Shown piece after piece: positions 36,345-43,777 of a stretch of DNA of 48,588 nucleotides; within the stretch, counting starts at the first letter, position 1; each line of letters opens with the position of its first letter. The stretch is from Bryobacterales bacterium. GTDB lineage: Bacteria > Acidobacteriota > Terriglobia > Bryobacterales > UBA6623. The position numbers and the translations under genes were made by a program. The stretch is taken from assembly GCA_022824585.1 (NCBI GenBank), contig JAJDZN010000213.1:1-48588 (forward strand). Direction: 5' to 3'. The notes under the pieces are model-generated. The model ran no database searches and was not told the DNA's origin. It saw only the letters and a list, made by a program, of their open reading frames with translations.

Positions 36345-37550
36345 CTAGTCGACGGATTCCAGCGCATGCGCCACGTCGGCCACGATGTCGTCGGGATCCT
36401 CGATTCCGACCGAGAACCGCACCATGTTGTCAGTAATGCCCAGCCTCTGGCGGCGTTTCTCTCCGATGTTTCGGTGGGTGGTCGTGGCTGGGTGCGTGAT
36501 CAGCGAGTGCACGTCTCCCAGGCTCAGCGTGCGGACCACGAGCCGCAAGGCGTTCATGAAGCGGAACGTCTTCGCTTGATCTGCGTCCAGCACTTCGAAG
36601 CTGACGATGCCGCCGGACATCGTTGCCCCCTGCGTGTCCTGATCGAACTGGCGCTCCGCGACGGCCCGATCGGGGTGGCTGGCAAGCCCGGGATAGTGGA
36701 CAGTGCCTACGCGCGGGTGCCGCTCCAGCGCCCGGGCGACGAGCAATGCGTTGCGGCAGTGCTCCTCCATGCGCATTGGCAGGGTCTTGATCCCCCGAGC
36801 GGCCAAGAAACACTGAAACGGTCCGAGGTTCGCCCCGAAGTGGCGGCCGAGTTCCTGCATGTATTCGGCGTCCGCTTCGCCGCAAGCCACGATGCCGCCT
36901 AGGACGTCGGCGTGACCGGCCAAGTACTTGGTCACGCTGTGAACGACCACGGTTGCGCCGGACTCGAGGGGACGGCTCATCACGGGCGGGGCAAAGGTCG
37001 CATCCACGACTAGCGGCACTCCGCGCCGGGCGGCGATCTTGGCAATCGAATCGATCTGGGGTACGCGCAGGAGCGGGTTGGAAATGGTCTCGATCAGGAT
37101 GCAGCCAGTCTCGCATTGGTCCAGGGCAGCCTCGAACTGGGCCAAGTCGCACGGGTCGGCGAAGCGCGCCACGAAACCCTGCTGCTCCATCAGCTGCAGC
37201 AGCTGGAAGGTCTGGCCGAACAGCACGTTGGCCGCCAGAATCGTCTTCGGCCGGCCGCGCAGGGCGGTGAGCAGTCCGATGTGCATCGCGGCCATGCCGG
37301 AACTGCACGCCAAGGCGCTGGCGGCGCTATCGAGGGCGGCGATCTGGCGCTGGAGGGCGTCCGCGGATGGATTGCCGTAGCGCTGGTACACGAACCCGTC
37401 GATTTCGCCGTTCGCGACCGCCGTCATGTCGGCGGCGCTCTTGTAGTGGAAGCTGGCGGCGGTTTCAAGCGGGGGCGCCGAGGCCACGAAGCGCTCGTTT
37501 TCGCCCGCGCTCCTTGCGCAGGCGTGAATGGCGAGAGTCTGCTGCTTCAT
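36345..37550 (-). CDS. Cys/Met-metabolism PLP enzyme, gamma-synthase family, active-site Tyr replaced by Phe
   Basis: This 401-residue type I PLP enzyme belongs to the cystathionine gamma-synthase/gamma-lyase/methionine gamma-lyase family. Asp183 (VVDATFAPP) and the Schiff-base Lys208 (HSVTKYLAGHADVLGG) are present, as is the neighbour-subunit phosphate-binding YQRYGNP. The conserved active-site Tyr that stacks on PLP, normally in the motif LYGGT, is Phe111 here (VLFGQTF). In methionine gamma-lyase that Tyr is the general acid for gamma-elimination, so this enzyme may prefer beta-elimination or another reaction. It is the second gene of a pair: ATG 37550 overlaps the previous stop by four bases (ATGA). 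Its paralogue keeps the Tyr. The exact substrate is unknown. Confidence 0.85.
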   Translation of the reverse strand: MKQQTLAIHACARSAGENERFVASAPPLETAASFHYKSAADMTAVANGEIDGFVYQRYGNPSADALQRQIAALDSAASALACSSGMAAMHIGLLTALRGRPKTILAANVLFGQTFQLLQLMEQQGFVARFADPCDLAQFEAALDQCETGCILIETISNPLLRVPQIDSIAKIAARRGVPLVVDATFAPPVMSRPLESGATVVVHSVTKYLAGHADVLGGIVACGEADAEYMQELGRHFGANLGPFQCFLAARGIKTLPMRMEEHCRNALLVARALERHPRVGTVHYPGLASHPDRAVAERQFDQDTQGATMSGGIVSFEVLDADQAKTFRFMNALRLVVRTLSLGDVHSLITHPATTTHRNIGEKRRQRLGITDNMVRFSVGIEDPDDIVADVAHALESVD

Positions 37551-38725
37551 GCTTGCTCCAATGCTTGGAGGAGGTCGGCCATGATGTCGTCGATATGCTC
37601 GGCGCCCACGGAAAGGCGCACCAGGCCATCGGTGATGCCCAAGGCCATCCGCGCTTCCGGCGTCAGCATGCGGTGCGTTGCGCTTGACGGGTGGAGCCCC
37701 AGTGTCGTTAGGTCGCCGATGCTGGCCGAGGTGGCGGCTAGCCGCAGCGAGTCCAAGAACGCGCAGGCACCAGCGCTGCCCCCCTTGACATCGATGCCGA
37801 CCGCGCCGCCTGCCTCGCCCGGGGGCATCAGCTCGTGCACCGCCGCGGCATCGGGGTGTTGCGGGTCGCCCGGGAAGATGAGCCGCTCGATCCTGGGATG
37901 TCCCCGCAGCCCTTCGAAAACCATGCGGGCGTTGGCGCAGTGGTGCCGCATGCGCAAGGGCAGCGTCTTGATCCCGCGCATGACCAAGTAGGCTTCGAAC
38001 GGCCCAAGGTTTCCACCAAGGCAGCGGTGGGTCTGTCGCAAGGCCTCCGCATGCTCTTCCGGGACAACGACAGCCCCGGCCAGAACGTCCCCATGGCCCC
38101 CCAAGTACTTCGTTGCACTGTGGATCACCATGTCCGCTCCATGGTCAAACGGCTTGATCAGCAGCGGCGTGAAGGTGTTGTCCACCAAAAAGAGGGCGCC
38201 ATATTCGCTGGCGATTTCCCTGAGGCGGTCCAGCCGCGCGACCCGTAGGGCGGGATTAGAAATCGTCTCGGTGAGCAGCAGCGCCGGACGCACTTCTCGC
38301 ACAGCCGCTTCGACTGCCTCCAAGTCGCAAAAGTCACAGAAGCGGACTTCGACACCCTCTGACGGCAGCACGGTTCGCAGCAGTTCGAGCGTGCCGCCAT
38401 AGAGCACGTCGGCTGCGACGATGGCCTGGCGGCGATCCAGCAGCCCGGCCAGAATGGCTAGATGCACTGCTGCCATGCCGGAAGAGGTAGCGATGGCAGC
38501 GTGCCCGCCTTCGACGGCCGCGACCTGCTCTTCCAAGGCGCTGCTGGTCGGGTTGCCCATCCGGGCATAGGTTTCACCCGGCAGCCGCTCCGCAAAGACG
38601 TCCGCCAATTCCTCTGTGGTTGGGTAGAAGAAGCTCGAAGAGGCGAAGATGGGGGTCGAGACGGGAATGTAGTTACCGAGAGGTCGCCGTTCGCCGGCAT
38701 GGACAAGAGTCGTTTGTGGCTTCAT
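37547..38725 (-). CDS. Cystathionine gamma-synthase/gamma-lyase-like PLP enzyme
   Basis: This 392-residue trans-sulfuration-family enzyme has its catalytic residues intact: Tyr54/Arg56 in TYARMGNPT, the PLP-stacking Tyr109 in VLYGGT, Asp182 in VDNTFTP and the PLP-Lys206 in HSATKYLGGHGD. Family members make or break cystathionine, release methanethiol from methionine, or sulfhydrylate O-acyl-homoserine. Sequence by eye cannot separate these, because the substrate-side residues overlap. I chose ATG 38725 because the family opening (MKPQTTLVHAGERRPLGNYI) starts there. It overlaps the downstream paralogue by four bases, so they form a translationally coupled pair. With threonine synthase 0.8 kb away the region leans to homoserine-family metabolism. 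Confidence 0.88.
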   Translation of the reverse strand: MKPQTTLVHAGERRPLGNYIPVSTPIFASSSFFYPTTEELADVFAERLPGETYARMGNPTSSALEEQVAAVEGGHAAIATSSGMAAVHLAILAGLLDRRQAIVAADVLYGGTLELLRTVLPSEGVEVRFCDFCDLEAVEAAVREVRPALLLTETISNPALRVARLDRLREIASEYGALFLVDNTFTPLLIKPFDHGADMVIHSATKYLGGHGDVLAGAVVVPEEHAEALRQTHRCLGGNLGPFEAYLVMRGIKTLPLRMRHHCANARMVFEGLRGHPRIERLIFPGDPQHPDAAAVHELMPPGEAGGAVGIDVKGGSAGACAFLDSLRLAATSASIGDLTTLGLHPSSATHRMLTPEARMALGITDGLVRLSVGAEHIDDIMADLLQALEQA

Positions 38726-38810
38726 CGCGGGCAGTTCTGAGACTAAGCATTGAGTATAGGTCGGCGCGTGGGCGAGGTTCGCACGGACGGAAAGCGGCCG
38801 GGCTGGCGCG

Positions 38811-39533
38811 TCAGTCCTCTGGCGGCGCCCCCGGATCTCCATCCGCAGGCAGAGCTTGCTCAGCTGTCGGGTCAGCCGGATTCTTGCCTTCGGCCAGATA
38901 GCGTCGAACCACGCGCCGGACGTATGCGGCCGTTTCCGGAAAAGGGGGGATCCCGCCGTAGCGGGCGACCTGTCCAGGGCCGGCATTGTATGCTGCCAGC
39001 GCCTTCAGGAGTTGCTCCGGATCGCCCTCGAAGCGGTCTAGCATTTGGCGCAAGTAGGCAGTGCCGCCTTGCAGGTTCTGTTCCGAGTCCCGCGGGTTGA
39101 CGCCGAGTTCGGCAGCCGTCTCGGGCATCAGCTGCATGAGTCCGATCGCGCCCTTGGGGGAGACGGCACCCTGCCGGAAGCCCGACTCCGCCCAGACAAC
39201 GGCCCGGACTAGGCCCGGGGGCAGCCCGGCCTCGGCCGAGAACCGCGCGATGGCGCTCTCCAATGCATTATTTGCATCCGATGTGCGGTCACCGCTCGCG
39301 ACGGGCGGTTTCGCGCGGGGCTCCGGAGCGTCGGGCTCGATTCGATCCACGTCCGCCTCCAGCACCGCGATCCAGCCGCCATTGGGCATGAGCAGGCGGA
39401 TCTTGCCGTCGCTCGCCTCGTAGCCTTGCACTGGCAAGCGATAGCCGCTGCGCAACACGACGGTATCTGCCGCGCAGACTGCCGACGCGATCAACAGCGA
39501 GGTCAGTAGACGCCATGCGAGACGCTGTTGCAT
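38811..39533 (-). CDS. Lytic transglycosylase (SLT family), periplasmic
   Basis: This 240-residue murein-cleaving enzyme has a signal peptide at about 1-21 (RLLTSLLIASAVCAA). A short beta-rich part follows (VVLRSGYRLPVQGYEASDGK), then an SLT-type catalytic domain at about 93-225. The catalytic Glu116 is in WAESGFRQGAVSPKGAIGL, with the downstream MQLMPETA, AYNAGPGQV and ETAAYVRRV blocks of family 1 transglycosylases. It cleaves glycan strands of peptidoglycan to anhydromuropeptides during wall turnover or to open paths for envelope machines. The tail is Ala/Pro/Asp-rich. The start is ATG 39533-39531. It is divergent from threonine synthase with ten bases between the start codons, so the two genes must share or overlap promoters inside each other's 5' ends. 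Confidence 0.93.
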   Translation of the reverse strand: MQQRLAWRLLTSLLIASAVCAADTVVLRSGYRLPVQGYEASDGKIRLLMPNGGWIAVLEADVDRIEPDAPEPRAKPPVASGDRTSDANNALESAIARFSAEAGLPPGLVRAVVWAESGFRQGAVSPKGAIGLMQLMPETAAELGVNPRDSEQNLQGGTAYLRQMLDRFEGDPEQLLKALAAYNAGPGQVARYGGIPPFPETAAYVRRVVRRYLAEGKNPADPTAEQALPADGDPGAPPED

Positions 39534-39547
39534 ACTTGCGTACTTGC
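39533..39547. repeat. Direct repeat TACTTGC in the slt/thrC start overlap
   Basis: TACTTGC occurs at 39533-39539 and 39541-39547, one base apart, across the start codons of the divergent transglycosylase and threonine synthase genes. It could be a regulator site or a chance duplication. Confidence 0.3.
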
Positions 39548-40734
39548 ATCATAGGACGTACGTATCCCATCTAGAGTGCAGCAGGACCGGCGAGCGATTA
39601 CCCGCGGGGAAGCTCGCCAACCTCTCCCCCAGCGGAGCGCCTCTGCTGGTGCGCTACGACTTGGAGCTGGCCAAGCGCGAATTGGACCGCGACCGCATTG
39701 CGCTAGGGCCGAGCTCGCTGTGGCGCTACGCGCCGCTGCTGCCGCTTCGCGACATGGCACATCTGGTGACCCTCGGCGAGGGCATGACGCCGCTGCTGGA
39801 CACGCCGCGCCTAGCTCAGCGGCTGGGCTGCCGGCGTGCGTTGATCAAGGACGAGAGCGCGAATCCGACCGGAACCTTCAAGGCCCGCGGCATGGCGGCC
39901 GCCGTGTCGATGGCCAACGAACTGGGGGTGAAGAAGTTCGGCGCGCCTTCGGCCGGTAATGCGGCCAGCGCCCTGGCGGCCTATGCCGCCCGGGCCGGGC
40001 TGGAAGCGAACCTGTTCATGCCGCGCGACGTCCCGCGCGCCAACGTGGTCGAGTGCCAGTCGATGGGCGCCAACGTCACTCTCGTAGACGGTCTGATCAG
40101 CGACTGCGGCCGGATCGTCGCCGAACGCGGTCCCAGCGAGGGTTGGTTCGATGTGTCCACGCTCAAGGAGCCGTATCGCATCGAGGGCAAGAAGACCATG
40201 GGCCTTGAACTGGCCGAGCAGCTCGGCTGGCGATTGCCGGACGCGGTGTTCTATCCCACGGGCGGGGGAGTGGGCCTGATTGGCATGTGGAAGGCCTTTT
40301 CCGAACTCGAGAGCCTAGGCTGGATCGGTTCCAAGCGCCCCAAGATGATCTCCGTGCAGGCGGCAGGCTGTGCTCCCATCGTCCGCGCCTGGGACGCTGG
40401 CGCGAACGAGTCACGCTATTGGGAGAACGCCGCCACCGTGGCCAGCGGCCTGCGCGTCCCAAAGGCGATTGGCGACTTTCTGGTGCTCAACGCTGTCCGC
40501 GAGAGTGGCGGCACCGCAGTCGCGGTCTCGGATCAAGACATGTTGGATGCCGGCCGGATGCTGGCGGAGACGGAAGGCATCTTCGGAGCCCCCGAAGGCG
40601 CGGCGTGCGTGGCGGCCGCCCAGCATCTGTTGCGCGAGGGTTTCCTGGCCCCCGAGGACGAACTCGCGATTTACAACACCGGCACGGGATTGAAGTATCT
40701 CGAGGCTTGGGATCCGGCCGGGGAGGACTTCTAA
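39544..40734 (+). CDS. thrC: Threonine synthase
   Basis: This PLP enzyme converts O-phosphohomoserine to threonine; the 396 residues match the short bacterial/archaeal type. The PLP Lys113 is in the block ESANPTGTFKARG. GAPSAGNAASALAAYAARAG and the phosphate-binding PTGGGVGLIGMWKAF follow. The N-terminal YVSHLECSRTGE resembles the small leading module of this type. The only start available is TTG 39544. The gene faces away from the transglycosylase. Two trans-sulfuration-family enzymes that may use homoserine esters lie 0.8-3.2 kb away on the other strand. Threonine synthase is strongly favoured over cysteate or other beta-replacing paralogues by the intact signature. Confidence 0.92.
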   Translation: MHHRTYVSHLECSRTGERLPAGKLANLSPSGAPLLVRYDLELAKRELDRDRIALGPSSLWRYAPLLPLRDMAHLVTLGEGMTPLLDTPRLAQRLGCRRALIKDESANPTGTFKARGMAAAVSMANELGVKKFGAPSAGNAASALAAYAARAGLEANLFMPRDVPRANVVECQSMGANVTLVDGLISDCGRIVAERGPSEGWFDVSTLKEPYRIEGKKTMGLELAEQLGWRLPDAVFYPTGGGVGLIGMWKAFSELESLGWIGSKRPKMISVQAAGCAPIVRAWDAGANESRYWENAATVASGLRVPKAIGDFLVLNAVRESGGTAVAVSDQDMLDAGRMLAETEGIFGAPEGAACVAAAQHLLREGFLAPEDELAIYNTGTGLKYLEAWDPAGEDF

Positions 40735-40816
40735 CAGTCAGCGCTGAGGGTTCTCCGATGCTATGGGAACAACCCGAGAGCCGACCACACGTTAGAATCT
40801 GGAGTAGAGGTTTCCA

Positions 40817-41101
40817 TTGAAGAAAGCAGTTCAAGCAAGTCCCTTGGACGGTTTCCGCCTCTGGTTGAAATACGAAGACGGCACCGAAGGCATCGTGGAT
40901 CTGAGCGATTTGGCCGGCCGAGGCGTCTTTGAGGCCTGGTCCGAAGAGAATATCTTTCGCTCTGTCACAATCAACGAGAGCGGTGCAATCGTTTGGCCGG
41001 GTGAAATCGACCTGTGCCCTGACGCCCTCTATATCCGATTGACCGGCAGGCAAGCGGAAGAGATCTTCCCCGGCTTGATGCCCGCGCCTGCTGATGCCTG
41101 A
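40817..41101 (+). CDS. DUF2442-domain protein, putative antitoxin-type partner
   Basis: This 94-residue cytosolic protein of the DUF2442 family shows the typical pattern PLDGFRLWLKYEDGTEG, VDLSDLAGRGVF, and WPGEIDLCPDALYIRLTG. DUF2442 genes are often found overlapping a DUF4160 gene, as here (eight bases, 41094-41101), and that pair has been proposed to act as a toxin-antitoxin-like module, without firm biochemical proof. The start is TTG 40817 with AGAGG eight bases upstream. There is no DNA-binding domain visible beyond this small beta-rich fold. The function is not known. Confidence 0.85.
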   Translation: MKKAVQASPLDGFRLWLKYEDGTEGIVDLSDLAGRGVFEAWSEENIFRSVTINESGAIVWPGEIDLCPDALYIRLTGRQAEEIFPGLMPAPADA

Positions 41102-41354
41102 GCTGAGTCGATTTTACGGGATCGTTATCAAGATGTACTTTGCCGACCACTCACCGCCTCATTTTCACGCGGAGTATTCCGGCCAGGAGGCTGTCATAGG
41201 TATCGATACACTTGCGACCATCGCAGGCGGGCTTCCCCAACGAGCATTGAACCTTGTCAGGGAGTGGGCGAGTCTTCACCAAGGTGAACTGTGAGCGGCT
41301 TGGACGAAGGCTAGTGAACTCAAGCCCGTCAGCCGAATCGAACCTCTACCGTGA
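41094..41354 (+). pseudogene. DUF4160-domain gene interrupted by one in-frame TGA
   Basis: The first 66 codons give a DUF4160 protein (FYGIVIKMYFADHSPPHFHA, EYSGQEAVIGIDTLATIAGG, REWASLHQGEL), then TGA at 41292-41294. The same frame goes on 19 codons, AAWTKASELKPVSRIEPLP, to TGA at 41352-41354. The continuation matches the usual family end (W..A....P...I.PL) with no insertion or deletion, so the stop sits where one residue should be. A single CGA-to-TGA change is enough. Either the protein is truncated by 20 residues and still made, or it is a pseudogene, or TGA is suppressed. The overlap with the DUF2442 gene is intact. Confidence 0.8.
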
Positions 41355-41934
41355 AGGCGTGCGCGTCTTTCATCGCGTTCCCGCGTCGACCGTGTAGGCG
41401 GGCGGCGGCTTGGAACGGTCTGTGCTCAGCATCTGCCCTCACTCTCCCTCTGACATATCGAGCCCGTGTGCCTGGGGCACGTCTTGCCAGATGGTGGCAC
41501 TGCACAGATGAAGGGCAATGAGGGTCAGCCGCCCGCCGATTTCCAGTTTTGCCAAGAGAAGCGTTTCCGCCCCAGACACCTGTCTGTCTTCCCACTCGTA
41601 TCCCACCCCTACCACTGCCTCTTGGAGTGCGTGTCTTGCGCCAGACGCCTCGATCTAGACTGTCCGCCAAAACGCGGGCGCTCGGCACACGGGCCGCCGT
41701 GGCTGGCGGTGTGCCTGTTCCCAAACAGCGCTGTTCTCATCCCACCCCACGAGTTCTCATGCGCGGTTACAGTGATTTCGCTCACCTTGGCAGCTTGGGC
41801 AATCGCGGTCCTTGCACACGACTGCCGAACCTCGGCTGTACGCCTGCACGCTATCGGTCCCAAACATCCAATGCGCCGGTCCTTGTTAGCGGTGTCTGCG
41901 GAAGGGCGTAGGTCTTGCAAGAATGGAGAGTGGC
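41355..41934. other. Non-coding stretch of about 580 bases
   Basis: I find no gene with family resemblance here. Short frames on both strands lack ribosome sites and conserved motifs. The region probably holds the end of the DUF2442-DUF4160 unit and the promoter of the moaD-moaE gene. Confidence 0.4.
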
Positions 41935-42663
41935 ATGAAAGTCCGCGTGCTCTTCTTCGGCCAACTCAAAGACTTGGTTGGCTGCTCTTCGGACGAGGCC
42001 GAGTTTGAGCGCGGCGCATCCCTCGAAACGGTATTCCAGCACTACGCGTCTCAACACCCCAGGCTGGGGGACATGGCCGGCAGCGTGGCAATGGCGCGCA
42101 ACCAGCGGTTCGCTTCGGCCAGCGAAGCCATCGAAGACGGTGACGAGGTCGCGATCATGCCGCCGGTGAGCGGCGGTTCTGAGTGGATCGCGAGCGCCGA
42201 ACGCGACGGCGTGTTCGCCGCGATCACGCGAGCGCCAATCGACAGCGCCGCGCTGGCCCGGCGGGTGCAGGGTGATGGCGATGGTGCAGTGTTGGTGTTC
42301 GAAGGCGTCGTGCGGGACAACACCGGGGGCCGGCGGACGATGTACCTTGACTACGAGTGCTACGTGCCGTTGGCTCTGCGCCAGCTCGAGGAGATAGGAC
42401 GCGACATCTTGGACCGCTCGGACGTGCATGCCATCGCGCTGGTGCATCGGGTGGGCCGACTCGAGGTGCGCGAGGCCAGTGTCTCAATCGTGGTCGCTTC
42501 GGCGCACCGCAAGCCGGCGTACGAGGCTAGCTTGTCTGCGATCAACGAAGTCAAGAGCAAGGTGCCGGTCTGGAAGAAGGAACACTTCGCTGATGGCGAG
42601 GTGTGGGTAGAAGGCCAGTGGGACGCTTCGGTCGCCAGGTACTCGGCGGCGGGCGCAGGCTGA
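41935..42663 (+). CDS. moaX: Molybdopterin synthase MoaD-MoaE fusion
   Basis: This fusion has 242 residues. The N-terminal about 81 form MoaD, a ubiquitin-fold sulfur carrier (MKVRVLFFGQLKDLVG) ending in PPVSGG; the Gly-Gly at 80-81 is normally a free C-terminus that carries a thiocarboxylate. The rest, from about residue 90, is MoaE with VLVFEGVVRDNTGGR, YLDYECYVPLALRQLEEIG and the catalytic KSKVPVWKKEHF. The enzyme turns cyclic pyranopterin phosphate into molybdopterin. Fusions exist in other bacteria (M. tuberculosis MoaX is cleaved at the Gly-Gly), so processing is expected here. I chose ATG 41935 because GGAG lies just upstream; an ATG at 41923 would add four residues. No other molybdopterin gene is in the window. 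Confidence 0.93.
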   Translation: MKVRVLFFGQLKDLVGCSSDEAEFERGASLETVFQHYASQHPRLGDMAGSVAMARNQRFASASEAIEDGDEVAIMPPVSGGSEWIASAERDGVFAAITRAPIDSAALARRVQGDGDGAVLVFEGVVRDNTGGRRTMYLDYECYVPLALRQLEEIGRDILDRSDVHAIALVHRVGRLEVREASVSIVVASAHRKPAYEASLSAINEVKSKVPVWKKEHFADGEVWVEGQWDASVARYSAAGAG

Positions 42664-43724
42664 TTCTCGGCTCGCTCGCGATCGCCGCTTGTGCAACGGC
42701 GCAGCAACCCGAGCCTGCGGTGTTCACGGCTGACGTCCGTCTGGTGTCCCTGCCCGTAACCGTCAAGGACGCTCGCGGCGCGCCGGTCGGCGATCTGGAA
42801 CGCGAGGACTTTCGGATAGTCGAATCCGACGAGCAGCGCGACATCACCGTGTTCGAGCGGAGAACCAACAGGCCACTGTCGGTCGCGCTGCTTATGGACG
42901 CGAGCCTGAGCACGGCCGTGGAGCTGCGTTACGAGAGGGAGTCCGCCGGCCGCTTCCTGGAGAGACTGCTGGGGGCCGGTTCACAGCAGGGCGATGTCGC
43001 TGCCGTCCTTTCCTTTTCCGCCGACGTCACGGTCCTCGCCGATTTCACTCGCAACCAAAAGGAGCTTGCTGCCGCTTTGGGGCGGGTTCGGCCACAGACC
43101 GGCACGTCGGTTTATGACGCGGTTCTGCTGGCGTCCCAGTATCTGCAGCAGCGCGACGGCCGCCCGGTCATCGTCATCATTACCGATGGCGGCGATACCA
43201 CTAGCGGTCTCAAGTTTGACGACGCGCTGCGCGCGGCCCATGCCGCCGAGGTTGCGATATACCCTCTGATCGTGCTGCCGATCCGGAGCGATGCCGGACG
43301 CAACCGGGGCGGGGAGCACGCCCTGATCACCTTGGCGACACATACGGGGGGCGAAGCGTTTGTCCAGTACGGCGCCCGAGACTTGGATGCCGCATTCGAC
43401 GAGGTTCTGCGCAACCTGCGGACGCAATATTTGCTCGGCTTCTATCCTGCGGACGAAGGCTTCAATCCGGCCGATGATTTCCGCAAGGTCGAGGTCGGAG
43501 TGGCTCGCGAGGGCGCGGTAGTTCTGGCTCGCAGCGGGTACTTCGCCAAGAGTCCCGTGAAGCGACCGGCGCGCCGGAGCCGGATCGGTGCTCCGGTCCG
43601 ATTGCGGACCGTGCCGCAGGCGGGGGTTCCGGATGAAGAGGACGAGGAACCTGCCGAACCTGTCACGAGGCCTCCCCGGCGCTCGCGAAGTCGCAAGGCT
43701 CCGATAGTCCGGCCCGGTCCGTAG
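42618..43724 (+). CDS. Secreted VWFA-domain protein (Acidobacterial family), possible lipoprotein
   Basis: This 368-residue exported protein has a signal segment that reads LILGSLAIAAC with a lipobox-like IAAC at Cys25. The VWFA family lead-in follows (VRLVSLPVTVKDARGAPVGD, LEREDFRIVESDEQRDITVF). The metal-ion site is intact: DASLS (94-98), with TGTSVYDAVLLASQYLQQ and IIITDGGDTT-type strands. A Pro/Arg-rich basic tail closes it. The start lies inside the end of the moaD-moaE gene; GTG 42618 has AGAAGG three bases upstream, while GTG 42603 is the other choice. The function of the family is not established, but the domain binds proteins in the envelope. It precedes suhB by 53 bases. Confidence 0.82.
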   Translation: MGRFGRQVLGGGRRLILGSLAIAACATAQQPEPAVFTADVRLVSLPVTVKDARGAPVGDLEREDFRIVESDEQRDITVFERRTNRPLSVALLMDASLSTAVELRYERESAGRFLERLLGAGSQQGDVAAVLSFSADVTVLADFTRNQKELAAALGRVRPQTGTSVYDAVLLASQYLQQRDGRPVIVIITDGGDTTSGLKFDDALRAAHAAEVAIYPLIVLPIRSDAGRNRGGEHALITLATHTGGEAFVQYGARDLDAAFDEVLRNLRTQYLLGFYPADEGFNPADDFRKVEVGVAREGAVVLARSGYFAKSPVKRPARRSRIGAPVRLRTVPQAGVPDEEDEEPAEPVTRPPRRSRSRKAPIVRPGP

Positions 43725-43777
43725 CTGGCCGAGCAGTCCTTCCAGTGCGCTTTGCACGGGGTTGGTAGCCTGAATGC

